DNA of 64,000 bases. Source: Pelodiscus sinensis (taxonomy: Eukaryota > Chordata > Testudines > Trionychidae). Within the stretch, counting starts at the first letter, position 1. Every line of letters begins with the position of its first letter. The stretch spans positions 4,712,001-4,776,000 of the forward strand of contig NC_134714.1 in the NCBI RefSeq assembly GCF_049634645.1. The letters run 5' to 3'. A program made the translations under genes and the position numbers. Shown here in pieces: positions 30,913 through 41,067 of the stretch. The notes below the pieces were generated by a model. That model did not search any database. It worked only from the letters and a program-made list of their open reading frames with translations, and was not told the DNA's origin.

Positions 30913-31211
30913 AACCATCTTGTTAGTCTTTAAAGTGCTACATTGTCCTGCATTATGCTTCTACCAGTCAGTGTCGGTGGCTCTATTCCAGAAACTCTGG
31001 TCTTCACAAGGACTATGTGCACCTATGGCAACAAGCATGAGCAGCAGCAGCTGGATCACAGATGGCGTGTGAGTTTCCCCCTCTAAGCGGTGCCATCTGC
31101 AGGTCAAGAACTGCCACCAAAATGCCTACTGGGTATCTCCTGGATGGTTCCTGAAATAGGGCTGATGGCATGAAGTGGAGAAGTTCTTTCACTGGGTCGC
31201 ACACCGTGTTA

Positions 31212-31642
31212 GGGTACAACTACACTGCACGCTGATTTCGGAATAAGCTATTCCAGAAGAGTTATTCCGAAATCGCTTAGTTCGAAATAGCACGTCTGCA
31301 CTGCAGGGAAGCCTCAAAATGAGTCCGAGGCAGCTTCCCTAATGTAGACGTGCTACATCGATTTAGAGCCCCAGGAAGCACTGGGGAGGAATAACTTAGA
31401 ATGGCCCTGGTGAGGGGCTATTTTGTAATAGGTGCAGGGGAGTGTCTCCACGTGCCTTATTTCGAAATAGCTATTTCAGAAGAGGCGTTATTCCTCGTAG
31501 AATGGGTTTTACAGATTTGGAAACAAGCCGTCCGTTATTTCAAAATTATGTTGAAATAACAGAATGGCCGTGTAGACATTCGCATTGTTATTTCGAAATA
31601 ACGCTAGTTATCTCAAAATAATGGTGCAGTGTCGACACACCC
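31212..31642. mobile_element. MITE, TATTTCGAAATA family (long form)
   Basis: A 431-bp element opening GGGTACAACTACACTGCACG and closing 'gcagtgtcgacacaccc', with TTA and TTC flanks. Blocks: 'ttatttcgaaatagctattt', 'gcagggaagcctcaaaatga', 'gagccccaggaagcactggg' and 'tgttatttcgaaataacgc'. The central hairpin is at 31487-31512. Confidence 0.85.
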
Positions 31643-31948
31643 TTCAGTAGAGCCGTGAGATAGAAACCACCCAAAAAAATGTTTCTGGTCAACTCCTGAA
31701 GGATGGGCACACCAGCTCTTCCACGACACGGTGTGATCTAAGCTCTAGAACAGCAATAACTTGCGAGGCTGCTAAGAACCCAAGGATACGGAGCTATGGC
31801 AAGTTAGGATGAAAATCTTGTTTCTATGATAAATATCAGTCTTTGAAGCTTGTTGTCTGTGACTCCGAGAGGCTGTGAAGTCTGAAAGTGCGGGATTTTT
31901 TTGGCAAGGAGTTAAAAAATATTGAGGTATACAAGTTAGAGGTTCTGA

Positions 31949-32193
31949 GGGTATGTCTACTCCTCCTGCAATGAGGAATAACGGTAGTCTGAATTAAGGG
32001 CTTTAGTTCGAACTACCTAACCCGTGCCGTGTGTAGCTGCAGGCAGGGAGTCCGAACTACCGGGCATTTAAAAATGGCGGCGCCAGGGAACATGCAAATA
32101 AAACCCGAGATATTTTAATCCTGGGCTTCATTCGCAAGTTCGAATGACTACATTAGCCACCCTAGTTCAAAATAGGCTAGTGTAGACATATCC
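31949..32193. mobile_element. MITE, TAGTTCGAACTA family, left arm shortened
   Basis: 245 bp, opening GGGTATGTCTACTCCTCC and closing GGCTAGTGTAGACATATCC, with an exact TGA duplication (31946-31948 and 32194-32196). The right arm is complete ('catttaaaaatggcggcgcc', 'ttttaatcctgggcttcatt', 'cgaatgactacattagcc'). The left arm is missing from its end almost to the central hairpin 'tgcaatgaggaataacgg'. Confidence 0.85.
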
Positions 32194-32281
32194 TGAGAAG
32201 TGTCAGTTTTCAAATCTGCCTCTCTTTTATCAGAACGATTCTCAGTGATCAGCATGCCTTCACCACATCCCTATTCTCCAG

Positions 32282-32715
32282 GGCTGTGTCTAGACTGGCC
32301 AGTTTTTCCGGAAAATCAGCTGCTTTTCCGGAAAAACTTGCCAGCTGTCTACACTGGCTGCTTGAATTTCCGCAAAAGCATTGACTTCCTACTGTAAGAA
32401 ATCAGAGCTTTTTGCGGAAATACTATGCTGCTCCCGATTGGGCAAAAGTCCCTTTTGTACAAAACTTTTGCGCAAAAGGGCCAGAGTAGACAGCTGAGAT
32501 TTGTTTTGCGCAAAAAAGCCCCGATCGCGAAAATGGCGATTGGGGCTTTTTTGTGCAAAAGCGCGTCTAGATTGGCCACGGACGCTTTTCCTCAAAAAGT
32601 GCTTTTGCAGAAAAGCGTCTGTGCCAATCTAGATGCTCTTTTCCGAAAATGCTTTTAACAAAAAACTTTTCCGTTAAAAGCATTTCCGGAAAATCATGCC
32701 AGTCTAGACAGAACC
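32282..32715. mobile_element. Palindromic MITE, TTTTCCGGAAAA family (copy 3)
   Basis: 434 bp, the same length as copy 1. It opens GGCTGTGTCTAGACTGGCCA and closes TGCCAGTCTAGACAGAACC, with an exact CAG duplication (32279-32281 and 32716-32718). It mixes TTTTCCGGAAAA with TTTTGCGCAAAA words, making a bridge to the CTTGCGCAAG family. The middle hairpin is 'gccccgatcgcgaaaatggc' with its mirror. Confidence 0.88.
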
Positions 32716-32718
32716 CAG

Positions 32719-33429
32719 CTTTTTATATCACAAAGCAATGTTAAGGTGCCCTTTTGCTAAATTGTCCTAGCGTATTTGTAAGAAAGGGATGTCGTTATTT
32801 AATATTAACCTCTCTCTCTTTCTGCTTCTAGCTTTAGAAATCTGAGGCTTTATCACCCGTATTGGCAGCTTAACTGTACATTTTGGGTAATTCCTTTTCA
32901 TCCTGAAAATTTTCTCAAGTATCAAGGTACCAAAAAGCGGGTAAGAACCGTTCTAGGAACAGGTTCCTAATATGGGCAATTTGGACTACAGATCAAAAGA
33001 GAAGAAAAGATGTCAAACTACGTACTTTTGACATTTTTTTTAATGTGACTTTTAAAAAATATTCCTTTTGATGTTGGTTTAGCGCCTTCTGGCCTACGTC
33101 CTTATATGACTCACAGTATTTTGGGACCCTGCAGTGTTTGATGTTGTACATTCTGGAACAGCATCAAGGTGGAACATGAGGGATCAATACGTGGAATGCA
33201 GTTGAGAATTCAGAAGGACTTGCTCGTGAGCAGGCAGAGTTTGAAATGGTTCAGTATTCCCCGCAGGCAATCACTAGCTGCACTGACGGCAGACAATTTA
33301 CTGCTGTATTAGTGGAAACTTGCCTCAGCAAAAACACATACCCATGGCTTTGTCCACATCCTCCAGAGCACAAAGGCATGAAGACTCTGTTGCCACAGCC
33401 AAAGCAGGTCTCAGGTTCTTGCTAAAAGG
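32719..33429. other. No recognised feature
   Basis: About 700 bp of AT-rich unassigned DNA. Confidence 0.4.
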
Positions 33430-33780
33430 TGATCAGCATTAGAGGAAGGAAGGAAGTTTTTCTTCACACAACACACAGTCAACCTGTGGAACTCCTTGCC
33501 AAAGGATGTTGTGAAGACCAGGGCTTCAACAGGGTTCAAAAAAGAACTAGATAAATTCATGAAGGAATAGTCCATCAATGACTATTAGCCAGGATGGATA
33601 GGAATGGTGTCCCTAGCTTCTGTTTGTAAGAGGCTGGAAATGGATGACAGGAAAGGGATCATGTGATGATTTTCTGTTGGGTTTACTCCCTCTGGGGCAT
33701 CTGGCATTGGCCACTGTGGGCAGACAGGACACTGGGCCTTTGGTCTGACCCAACATGGCTGTTCTGATGCTCTTACGTTA
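33430..33780 (+). mobile_element. CR1-type LINE tail (ATGTTCTTA type), sense
   Basis: 'cttcacacaacacacagtca', 'tggaactccttgccaaagga', 'aaaaaagaactagataaatt', 'gccaggatggataggaatgg', 'tggccactgtgggcagacag' and 'gttctgatgctcttacg'. A full 3' UTR tail of the second CR1 subfamily in this window. Confidence 0.88.
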
Positions 33781-34239
33781 ACATGTCAGGTATCAGCGTA
33801 AGAAGCACTGAGTGGGGAGACGTTTGGTTTGCTGTGAATGCTCCAGACATTTTCTTCCTCTTTGCAGTTGATAAGGCCACTGGTTACGCTTTGAAGACCC
33901 GTATCTCTGGGGAACTCCTATCAAGACATAATCAAGCCTTAGGTAGCAAATCTCCTTCTACAGTCTATTTGTCATTGGTGCCAGTAGCAGTCCCAGTAAT
34001 AGAGGCTCAGTAGAACTTCCAAGAGCTCTCAGCTATGGTTATTCGGTGTAATAGGATGATGATTGGATGCATGGCAGGGACCTGTGACAGCAATCGTAAG
34101 AAATTCATATAGAGTTGGCAGCTAAAGTGGCGGCAGCCAGTAATTGTATGGAATTGTCGGGGTGCAAAGGAGAGGGCAGGCTGATGGCAGAACTGAGAAA
34201 AGAAAATAGCACTCAGAAAAACAGAAGGGTTGGAAGACT
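33781..34239. other. No recognised feature
   Basis: About 460 bp unassigned between a CR1 tail and a MITE relic. Confidence 0.35.
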
Positions 34240-34490
34240 CGGCCATATCTACACCAGGGGTCTCTATCAGCACAGCTTTACTGAAGCCCATCCCCCGCAG
34301 TATGGCCACACTCAGAGCGATGGGGGAGAGCTCGCCTCCTGACATAATGAAACCCACTGCAATGGGCGGCCGTAGGTGTGTCACCGGGACAAGTTCTCCC
34401 CCCAGTGTAGCACTTTGCACACTGCCACTTATGCCAGAGAAACATGTGTCCTTCAGCGGGGGCGTTTTCTCGCTCCCCTGAGATAAGCAT
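34240..34490. mobile_element. Old MITE relic (GGCCATATCTACAC type)
   Basis: It opens 'ggccatatctacaccagggg', then 'gtctctatcagcacagcttt', 'gcagtatggccacactcaga' and 'gggggagagctcgcctcctg' with its mirror 'gacaagttctccccccagtg'. I recognise the phrasing from memory as an older turtle MITE. It is diverged and lacks a clear right end. A 204-codon open frame on the minus strand overlaps it and is not a gene. Confidence 0.55.
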
Positions 34491-34751
34491 CGAGTGTATA
34501 AATGTGGCCTACATTTGAAAGGTGTTCTGGAATCTTCTTTGCTGAGTCCTGGGGACGGTTTCCTTAAAAAGTAGGAGGTCTGAGTTTCTGGGGGCATGCT
34601 CATTACCAGGCCCACAACCAAGTTCGCTCTGGGATATTTCTCTCTCTAGAGAAAACAGGGTGCCAATTTCTTAAACCCGAGTTTGTGTGTCACACCACAT
34701 TTGGGACCGGATTTTATTTCCATGCTCAGCCAAGAAGGTTGGAGACATTGT

Positions 34752-35109
34752 GGGTATGTCTAGACTCCATGCCTCTGTCGTCAGAAGCATGTAGATTAGG
34801 CTACTCGGCATAGGGAAATGAAGCCACGATTTAAATAATTGTGGCTTCATTTAAATTAAAATGGCTGCCGCGCTCTGCCGACCAGCTGACGATCAGCAGT
34901 TTGTCGGCAGATCGGGGCAGTCTAGACGTGCCACGGTTGACAAGGAAGCCTTTGTCGACCGGCACAGGTATGCCTCATGAAACCAGATTTACCTGCACCG
35001 GTTGACAAAGGCTTCCTTGTCGACCACGGCGTGTCGACCACGCAGATCACTTTTTTTTTTGCATTGTAGACGCTCTCTTCCGAAAGAAGCCTGCAGTCTA
35101 GACATAGCC
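34752..35109. mobile_element. Chimeric MITE with two different half-families
   Basis: The left part opens GGGTATGTCTAGACTCCATG and carries 'atttaaataattgtggcttc' and 'cagctgacgatcagcagttt' blocks of the CAGCTGATCAGCTG family; a central hairpin is at 34968-34993. The right end, however, is 'gacgctctcttccgaaagaa' and 'gcctgcagtctagacatagcc', from the CTTTCGGAAG family. The switch is near 35035, where 'gtcgaccacg' is duplicated. Left flank TGT, right flank TCA. Confidence 0.75.
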
Positions 35110-35633
35110 TCAGTGGTTTACATCTCGGATGTGCTATTGACACTTGGCCTTTTTTATGGCACAGCTGGTCCACTCTTGCTTTGTGGCCAAAGTGGGTTTC
35201 CGTTCGCTTGCCTTTTTGAAGACTTCTGTTGCTCTCCCACTTAAATCTCTCCATTTTTTAAACATTTCTCCTTCATCTGTATTTTTGTGGACAAGCTTTT
35301 TTCTTGCGTGAGTGAGCTGATCTTGGCTGAAGTCTCTCCAGACAGACTGTCCTGTCTGCAGATGCCTCGTGGGTCGGTATGCCCTTTCCTTTGGCAGAGA
35401 AGTGAGAGTTTCATTTGGAGAAGTGAACTCTTTTGGAAGAGGAGAAAAAAAGCTAATGGTGCTTTTCCTCCTTGCACTGTGGACATTTTTTGTACCAAGT
35501 TTGGATGCACCTGTGGAAAGGTCTGTTCATGTGTAAGGGTTAGTTATAACTGAGTGAGGCACTTCCACACTCACTTAACTATAAGCAAGTGACCGGAGAA
35601 GAAACTAACCCCAGTAGGACTCTCAAGCTCTTT
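35110..35633. other. No recognised feature
   Basis: About 520 bp unassigned; no repeat ends or exon-like pattern. Confidence 0.35.
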
Positions 35634-35912
35634 GGACTGGTCTACACTACAGTGGAAGGTTAACTTAAGATATACAACTCCAGCTACATAAATTAGTCGC
35701 TGGAGTCGACATCTTAAGTCATGTTTCCATGCTGTCCACACAGTAGGAGATTGATGGGAGCAAACACTTTGTTGGCTTCCCTTACTATGCATGAGGAGCT
35801 GGACGATGAAGGACTCTGAGTTCGATTTAGCAGGTCTTCACTAGGCCCACTAAGTCAAACCCTGAAGATTTACCACAGCAGAGTCAACCTTCCGCATAGT
35901 GTAAACATGGCC
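35634..35912. mobile_element. MITE, GGTCTACACTACA with TAGTGGGTCTTCACTA hairpin family
   Basis: 279 bp, opening GGACTGGTCTACACTACAG and closing 'catagtgtaaacatggcc', with TTT and TTA flanks. The inner hairpin 'gatttagcaggtcttcacta' with its mirror 'ggcccactaagtc' is shared with the nested fragment at 5057-5198. Older-looking than the TTCGAA-type elements. Confidence 0.8.
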
Positions 35913-36611
35913 TTACAGTTAAGCATGTGCCTGAAGTTAAGTGTTGGTTCAAATGTCTTCCGAATTTGGGACTTAATCAGTACTAACTTGTCCATACATC
36001 CAATCAGATCTTATCAAAATGTATGTGTAATCAGGTCACGCAAATGCAAATGTACGCTGAATTGAAATCATTCGTTTAATTTTGAAGGCAGTAAATAATT
36101 GATGGCACTACAATCACTTATATTTGAAAAGTGAAACAGTTACGATGTCATTAACTTTCTGTGTATAATTGTTTTATGTCTCAAACGAGGCTAGGCAGAG
36201 TTTAAATTAGAATCTAGCCACACTTGAAGACAATTTCAATTAGAGAAAGCTCTTGTGATCTAAGATTTTTAACTTAAAAGCCACACCGCATAAATATTTT
36301 AGTCCATATTTAATAACGCTTTTTTAATAACCAAGAAGCTAATGCACATACCTAAAATATGTACACTTAAGGAGCTGCTGACACGGCATGGGAAACTTTG
36401 AAGAATATTCCATTTGAGAATAATTTGGCTCTGGAGCGAAATGCAGAAGAAATGATTAAGTGGGAGGGGGGAATAATTAACATGTTGTTATCTGAGCGAC
36501 ATCTAAGGCCCTAGTCCAGCCAGGCACTTACGCCCCCGCTTAACTTTAAGCATGCGAGTATTTCCAATGATGTCAATGGGATTACTCATAACTCCCTAAG
36601 GTGACCAGGGC
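35913..36611. other. AT-rich single-copy DNA, possible conserved non-coding segment
   Basis: About 700 bp. 36000-36500 is AT-rich, repeat-free to the eye, and holds ATTA-, AATTAA- and ATGCAAAT-like words ('cacgcaaatgcaaatg'). No coding pattern. Conservation cannot be judged without alignment. Confidence 0.35.
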
Positions 36612-36614
36612 TTA

Positions 36615-37262
36615 GGGTATATCTACACTACAGCACTAATTCGAACTAACTTAATTCGAATTAGTTAATTCGAACTAAGCTGATTCGAACTAGTGCATCT
36701 AGACCTAAAAACTAGTTCGAATTAGCGTTTTGCTAATTCGAACTAGCATGTCCACATTAAGTGGACACTGAACCGGGGTTAAGGATGGCCGGAAGCAGTG
36801 CTGGCAGGCCATCAGATGAGGACTTAGAGCGCGGAGATGCTGCCTCAGGCTAGCCGAGGGCTGTGCTTAAAGGGACCCGACCCCCACCCCGGACAGACAG
36901 TTCTCAGGGGTGCCCCACTTGCAAAGCAGTCCTGGCTTGGAGTGCCCTGAGTGCCCACACTGGGCACATCACAGCACTCGGCCATCAGACCGGCTGCACT
37001 TGCCGCAGGCTGCCATCTGGGGAGAGGGGGCAATTGGGGGGCTGCAGCAGAGCTTCCACCCCCAGAAGCCCGCAGAGCCAGCCCAGTCCTCCCCATCGGG
37101 GGCTCGTACCCCATTCCTCCCTCACCTCCTTCCACTTACCCTTCCCTAGCCCCCCTTCCTGATGTACAAAATAAAGAAAACGTGTGTTCAAAAATAGAAT
37201 CTCTCTTTATTGAACAAAACTCGGGGACACTGGGAAAAGGAGGTGGGAGAGGGGAAGAGAGA
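36615..37262 (+). mobile_element. Harbinger-like element, left end plus internal segment
   Basis: It opens GGGTATATCTACACTACAGC after TTA, with TTCGAA-rich subterminal repeats ('ttaattcgaattagttaatt', 'aaactagttcgaattagcg'). Beyond 36770 it is no longer palindromic: about 480 bp of GC-rich sequence, then AATAAA at 37170-37175 and, 30 bp later, TTTATT at 37206-37211, which is AATAAA on the minus strand. Convergent poly(A) signals suggest the inter-gene region of a two-gene parent element. No transposase motif was found, and the right end is missing. Confidence 0.55.
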
Positions 37263-37274
37263 GGGTGGGAGAGG

Positions 37275-37464
37275 GGAGGGCAACTAAAATGATCAGAGGT
37301 TTGGAACAGGTCCCATATGAAGAGAGGCTAAAGAGACTGGGACTTTTCAGCTTAGAAAAGAGGAGACTCAGGGGGGATAGGATAGAGGTCTATAAAAGCA
37401 GGGGTTGGGTGGAGAGGGTGCATCAAGAAAAGATCTGCATTAGTTCCCATAATAGAAGGACATA
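37275..37464 (+). pseudogene. CR1 LINE coding remnant
   Basis: It translates to RATKMIRGLEQVPYEERLKR then LGLFSLEKRRLRGDRIEVYK, the CR1 C-terminal block, and ends at 'gttcccataatagaaggac', where the next element begins. Confidence 0.85.
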
Positions 37465-37925
37465 GAGTATGTCTACACTACAGAGTTAGTTCGAACTAAC
37501 GGATGTTAGTTCGAACTAACTTTCATAGGTGCTACACTAGCGCTCCGCTAGTTCGAACTTAATTCGAACTAGCGGAGCGCTTAGTTCGAACTAGGAAAAC
37601 CTCATTTTACGAGGATTAAGCCTAGTTCGAACTAGCTAGTTCGAATTAAGGGGTGTGTAGCCCCTTAATTCGAACTAGTGGAAGGCTAGCCCTCCCCAGC
37701 TTTCCCTGGTGGCCACTCTGGCCAACAGCAGGGAAACTCTATTGCCTCCCTCCCGGCTCCGGACCCCTTAAAGGGGCATGGGCTGGCTACAGTGCCCGTG
37801 CCAGGTGCAAGCCTGCCAGCACCCAGCCAGCAGACCCTGCACCTGGCACGGCTCGAGCCAGCCACCCGATGCCCCCCAGCCCACCCCCTCTTCCCGGGAC
37901 CAGGCTGGCGGCTCCCGGGAGCTTG

Positions 37926-38089
37926 CCCAGGACCGCAAGAGGCGGGCACCCGCCTGGGCTAGTGCAGACATCGTGGACCTCGTCCACGATCTCCGCACTA
38001 GGCACAGGAAAGTGGCCGTCTAGGGCAGGAGAGCTGCCAGCCTGGCCACCCAGGAGCAGGTGTGCATGAAAATCAAGGGGATCCACTGA
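37926..38089 (+). pseudogene. Possible Myb/SANT-like DNA-binding domain relic of a Harbinger-type element
   Basis: One frame reads DRKRRAPAWASADIVDLV, then HDLRTRHRKVAV, a TAG stop at 38021-38023, then GRRAASLATQEQVCMKIKGI and a TGA. The R-K-R-R-A-P-A-W start, a hydrophobic helix (DIVDLV) and a final QVCMKIKG helix resemble the trihelix Myb/SANT-like domain that PIF/Harbinger elements encode as their second protein. The domain would be about 55 residues, shorter than the usual 80-90, so an internal deletion is likely. Upstream, the GC-rich frame has no recognisable domain. The assignment rests on pattern memory only. Confidence 0.45.
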
Positions 38090-38104
38090 GCCCCCCGACC
38101 CTGA

Positions 38105-38413
38105 GCCCTGAGCTTACAATGGCCGTCCTGGGTCAGACCAAAGGTCCATCTAGCCCAGTAGCCTGTCTGCTGACAGCGGCCAACCCTAGGGACCCTGGAG
38201 GGGATGGACCAAAGACAGTGACCAAGCCATTTGTCTCGTGCCATCCCTCTCCAGCCTTCCACAAACCTTGGCCAGGGACACCACTCCTACCCCCTGGCTA
38301 ATACCACTCCATGGACCCAACCTCCATGACTTGATCTCACGTCCCTTTAAACTCTGTTCTAGTTGTAGCCTTCACAGCCTCCTGCAGCAAGGAGTTCCAC
38401 AGGTTGACTCTTT
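38105..38413 (-). mobile_element. CR1-type LINE tail inside the Harbinger-like element (antisense)
   Basis: 'cttacaatggccgtcctggg', 'cagaccaaaggtccatctag', 'cctgtctgctgacagcggcc', 'gttctagttgtagccttcac' and 'gcaaggagttccacaggttg'. It is the antisense tail of the ATGTTCTTA-type CR1 and lies near the middle of the palindrome. Confidence 0.85.
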
Positions 38414-38642
38414 GCTTTGTGAAGAGTTTCCCTGGTGTTGGCCAGAGTGGCCACCAAGGGAAGCTGGGGAGGGCTAGCCTCCCACTAGTTCAAATTAAGG
38501 GGCTACACAGCCCTTAATTCAAACTAGTAAGTTTGAACTAGGCTTAGTCCTCGTAAAATGAGGTTTACCTAGTTCGAACTAAGCGCTCCGCTAGTTCGAA
38601 TTAAGTTCGAACTAGCGGAGTGCTAGTGTAGCGCCTATGAAA

Positions 38643-39033
38643 TAACCCACCTTATTTTGAAATAATAAGTGGAGTTTCCACACTACCAAGTCCGCTATTT
38701 TGACATAACATGCCGGTTATTTCAAAATGTGTTCTCCTGCTTTCCTCGCGGAATAACGGTTATTTCAAAATAGTTATTTTGAAATAGTGGTAGTATGGAC
38801 ACTCCACAGCTGCTATTTCTAAATAACTACTCCCCAAAGTAATTCAAAGTAATGACCTCCCAGTGCGTCCTGGAGCTCGAAGTCAAGGTAGAACATCCAC
38901 AATAATGGAGTCTACCTCAGACTAATTTTGAGGCTTCCCCATAGAGGGGGCATGTCATTTCAGTTTTGTTATTTTGGGAGTTATTGTTTCGAATTTAGTG
39001 ATTTCCAAATAATTTCCTACTGTAGATATGCCC
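38643..39033. mobile_element. MITE, TATTTCGAAATA family, left end missing
   Basis: 'ccaccttattttgaaataat', 'taacggttatttcaaaatag', 'ccagtgcgtcctggagctcg' and 'cagactaattttgaggcttc' follow the family order, and it closes 'cctactgtagatatgccc'. It joins the truncated right arm of the Harbinger-like element directly, so a deletion or recombination between the two is likely. Confidence 0.7.
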
Positions 39034-39057
39034 TACGGTGCCAAGAGGACTACTCCT

Positions 39058-39100
39058 TGTTTTTAAAGTTACAGACTAACACAGCGACCCGTCTGAAATG
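39058..39100 (-). mobile_element. Penelope-type tail fragment (antisense)
   Basis: 'aaagttacagactaacacag' followed by 'cgacccgtctgaaatg' is the inverse of a Penelope-type 3' tail ('gttagtctgtaactttaaa'). Confidence 0.5.
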
Positions 39101-39449
39101 TTCAAACATGTATAGTGAGTAATTCAATGTCTACCTAATGCTCCCGACCAGGGCTTTTCCACCTGAAATGAAAAGAGATTTTTACAGCCATCTTCTGCTC
39201 AAACAAATCATTAATTTAAACATAGTTTAAATATTCTCAGGACAGAATAATTGATCCCGGAGGTATTAACAGTCTGGCCTAAAGACAGTGCTAATGTGTG
39301 AATGGGTATAAATTAAAACTCTCTTAAACTCGGTTACAGCTTGGTCCAATGTCCATTGAAATCAACGGGAGTCTTTTCATTGGCTTTGCCTCAGGCCCCT
39401 CGACTCCCTTACATGAGACCTACATGGACCCAGCCCATCAGTGTGTAAA
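39101..39449. other. No recognised feature
   Basis: About 350 bp unassigned between two Penelope tail fragments. Confidence 0.35.
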
Positions 39450-39570
39450 GGTGGGTCTGGCCCACGAAAGCTCATCATCTAATAAACCATCTTGTTAGTC
39501 TTTAAAGTGCTACATTGTCCTGCATTTTGCTTCAGCTACCCCAGACTAAAACGGCTACATTTCTATCACT
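39450..39570 (+). mobile_element. Penelope-like 3' UTR tail
   Basis: It begins inside the hammerhead-like stem ('gtgggtctggcccacgaaag') and runs through 'ctcatcatctaataaaccat' and 'gttagtctttaaagtgctac' to 'cagactaaaacggctacatt' and 'tctatcact'. It keeps the same extra 3' end as the left copy of the big palindrome and so defines the true 3' terminus of the family. Confidence 0.85.
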
Positions 39571-40706
39571 ATTCTACTACTCCTGTTATATTTACCAGGT
39601 AGCCTTCCTCTCCTCCCCAAAGACTAGAACCCCAGCTAGCATTCCATCATCTTGTAGTATGACCTACATTATCCTGCCGTAGTACCTAAAACTATACATC
39701 CCATTCTTTCCAAAATAAGCCCCTGGACCTCTAAACTCTCTTGAACTTCCTATGGATGTGCTCTTCAGTTATTTTTAGTTTTGTAAACTGTAGTTGGCTG
39801 TCTTCTTCCATTTTAGTGGACTGCCTTTATTACTGACAAGATTAGTATGGATGTTCTGTTATGGTAGAAACAAACAGGCTACTCAAAGGAAATATATATT
39901 TCATACATTTCCATTGGTTATAAAGTTGGACAGAAAAATCAATTTTAATGAACATTTTCCAGGCATTTTTAGTGCACTCAAGAGGTAGGAAAAAGTTAGC
40001 AAAGGGAGTTGGCAGATGCAAAATGACACAGAGATATATTTTCGCTAAATAATTATACAGTTCTTATATAAGCCATCATGTTTAGTTTGACAAATATTCT
40101 GCTAAGGGATTCTACATTATTTTCTGTCCATAGAAGGGGAGAGAGACTCCAGTCGATATGGTTTACTACCAAGAAAATAAAAAATGCCATCCGAATCTGA
40201 ACAGCTTGCACAGTAAAAGTCATAAGGCACTATGGGATGGAAAAATTTAAAGCAGAGCACTATAAAAAAAAAGGAGAATTGTTAGACAGGATTCACTTCT
40301 CCTTTGTTTTGGCATGGAACTTCCTAAAATGGCTTGCTGTTGCCTCACAATATACCCCCTCCCTCCCTTTTTATGTCAGCGTTGCAAGTGCTGACATGCT
40401 ACGAGATTCGGCTGTGGAATTTCATGTGGTTTTGTCTAGTGCTGCTACTTTTCATTGTTTGACTAATGATGCATGTTTTGTTTTCTTGCGAGTCGCTAAA
40501 TCTTTTGAAGCTAGTGTTTTTCTTTAACCTGTGCATTGTTGCTGTCAGGAAAAGTAACGATTAGGTGGGCAGACCAGATGGCGTGATGGACTGGTAAAGG
40601 GATATGGATTCCTTCCATGCAATGGGCTATTAACTCAGCAAAACTTGTGGGCTTGGGTTTTCAAAGGTGAGCTAGAAGCCCACCTTCCATGGGGAACAGA
40701 GCCCAA
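39571..40706. other. No recognised feature
   Basis: About 1.1 kb of AT-rich, unassigned DNA. The 96-codon frame at 40237-40527 shows no family signature. Confidence 0.35.
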
Positions 40707-41067
40707 AATCCTTAGATCTTACCTGCATGGCTCCAGCTTCCATCCCGGACACACCACACGATCCATTGTTTACAGCCAAGCACTGAGGTACAACCGCATA
40801 TGCTCCAACCCCTCAGACAGAGACTACACCTACAAGATCTTCAACAAGCATTCTGTAAACTACGATACCCACATGAGGAAGTGAGGAGACAGATTGACAG
40901 AGCCAGACGTGTACCCAGAAGCCTCCTGCTACGGGACAAGCCCAAGAAAGAAACCAACAGAACACCACTGGCCATCACCTACAGTCCCCAGCTAAAACCT
41001 CTCCAATGCATCATTAGTGAACTACAACCCATCCTGGACAATGATCCTTACTTCAGCTAGTCTATAA
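40707..41067 (+). pseudogene. Penelope-like reverse-transcriptase fragment, frameshifted
   Basis: It encodes YLHGSSFHPGHTTRSIVYSQ then ALRYNRICSNPSDRD, followed by a frameshift near 40830 to the frame reading LQDLQQAFCKLRYPHEEVRR, RARRVPRSLLLRDKPKKETN and TYSPQLKPLQCIISELQPIL. This is the thumb/connection region (residues about 268-374 of the copy at 28489), clearly diverged from it. The sequence then jumps to the 3' tail 'tagtctataa'. A MITE (41068-41386) splits that tail, which resumes 'ggtgccacaggactcctcgc'. Confidence 0.85.

Larger units (their letters stand above)
30478..30961 (+). pseudogene. Third Penelope-like copy, 3' end only
   Basis: It starts within the codons for FNQKGHSLND and encodes the last 57-60 residues of the protein, then the 3' UTR to 'ctgcattatgcttc'. 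The peptide ends TLREGMNKHSNYLTHYQDSF where the arms have TYQQGLNKSLNFLTHYQDSF, so it is a different, slightly diverged subfamily member and not a further duplicate. It is in tandem with the right copy and was probably there first. Confidence 0.88.
37465..38642. mobile_element. Long palindromic Harbinger-like element with internal cargo
   Basis: The left arm (37465-about 37740) and right arm (about 38413-38642) are mirror images: 'cgctccgctagttcgaac', 'taggaaaacctcattttacg', 'ggctagccctccccagcttt' and 'tggtggccactctggccaac' recur inverted. The left end is AGTATGTCTACACTACAG; the outer 70 bp or so of the right arm are gone and a different MITE follows. Between the arms lie a GC-rich segment encoding a possible Myb/SANT-like relic (37926-38089) and an inserted CR1 tail (38105-38413). 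The central hairpin module is present in each arm (37596-37619 and 38544-38568), not at the axis. Confidence 0.7.

Noticed and set aside
34007..34621. 204-codon open frame on the minus strand
   Set aside because: Overlaps an old MITE relic (34240-34490) with mirror-image words; no recognisable domain or splice context.
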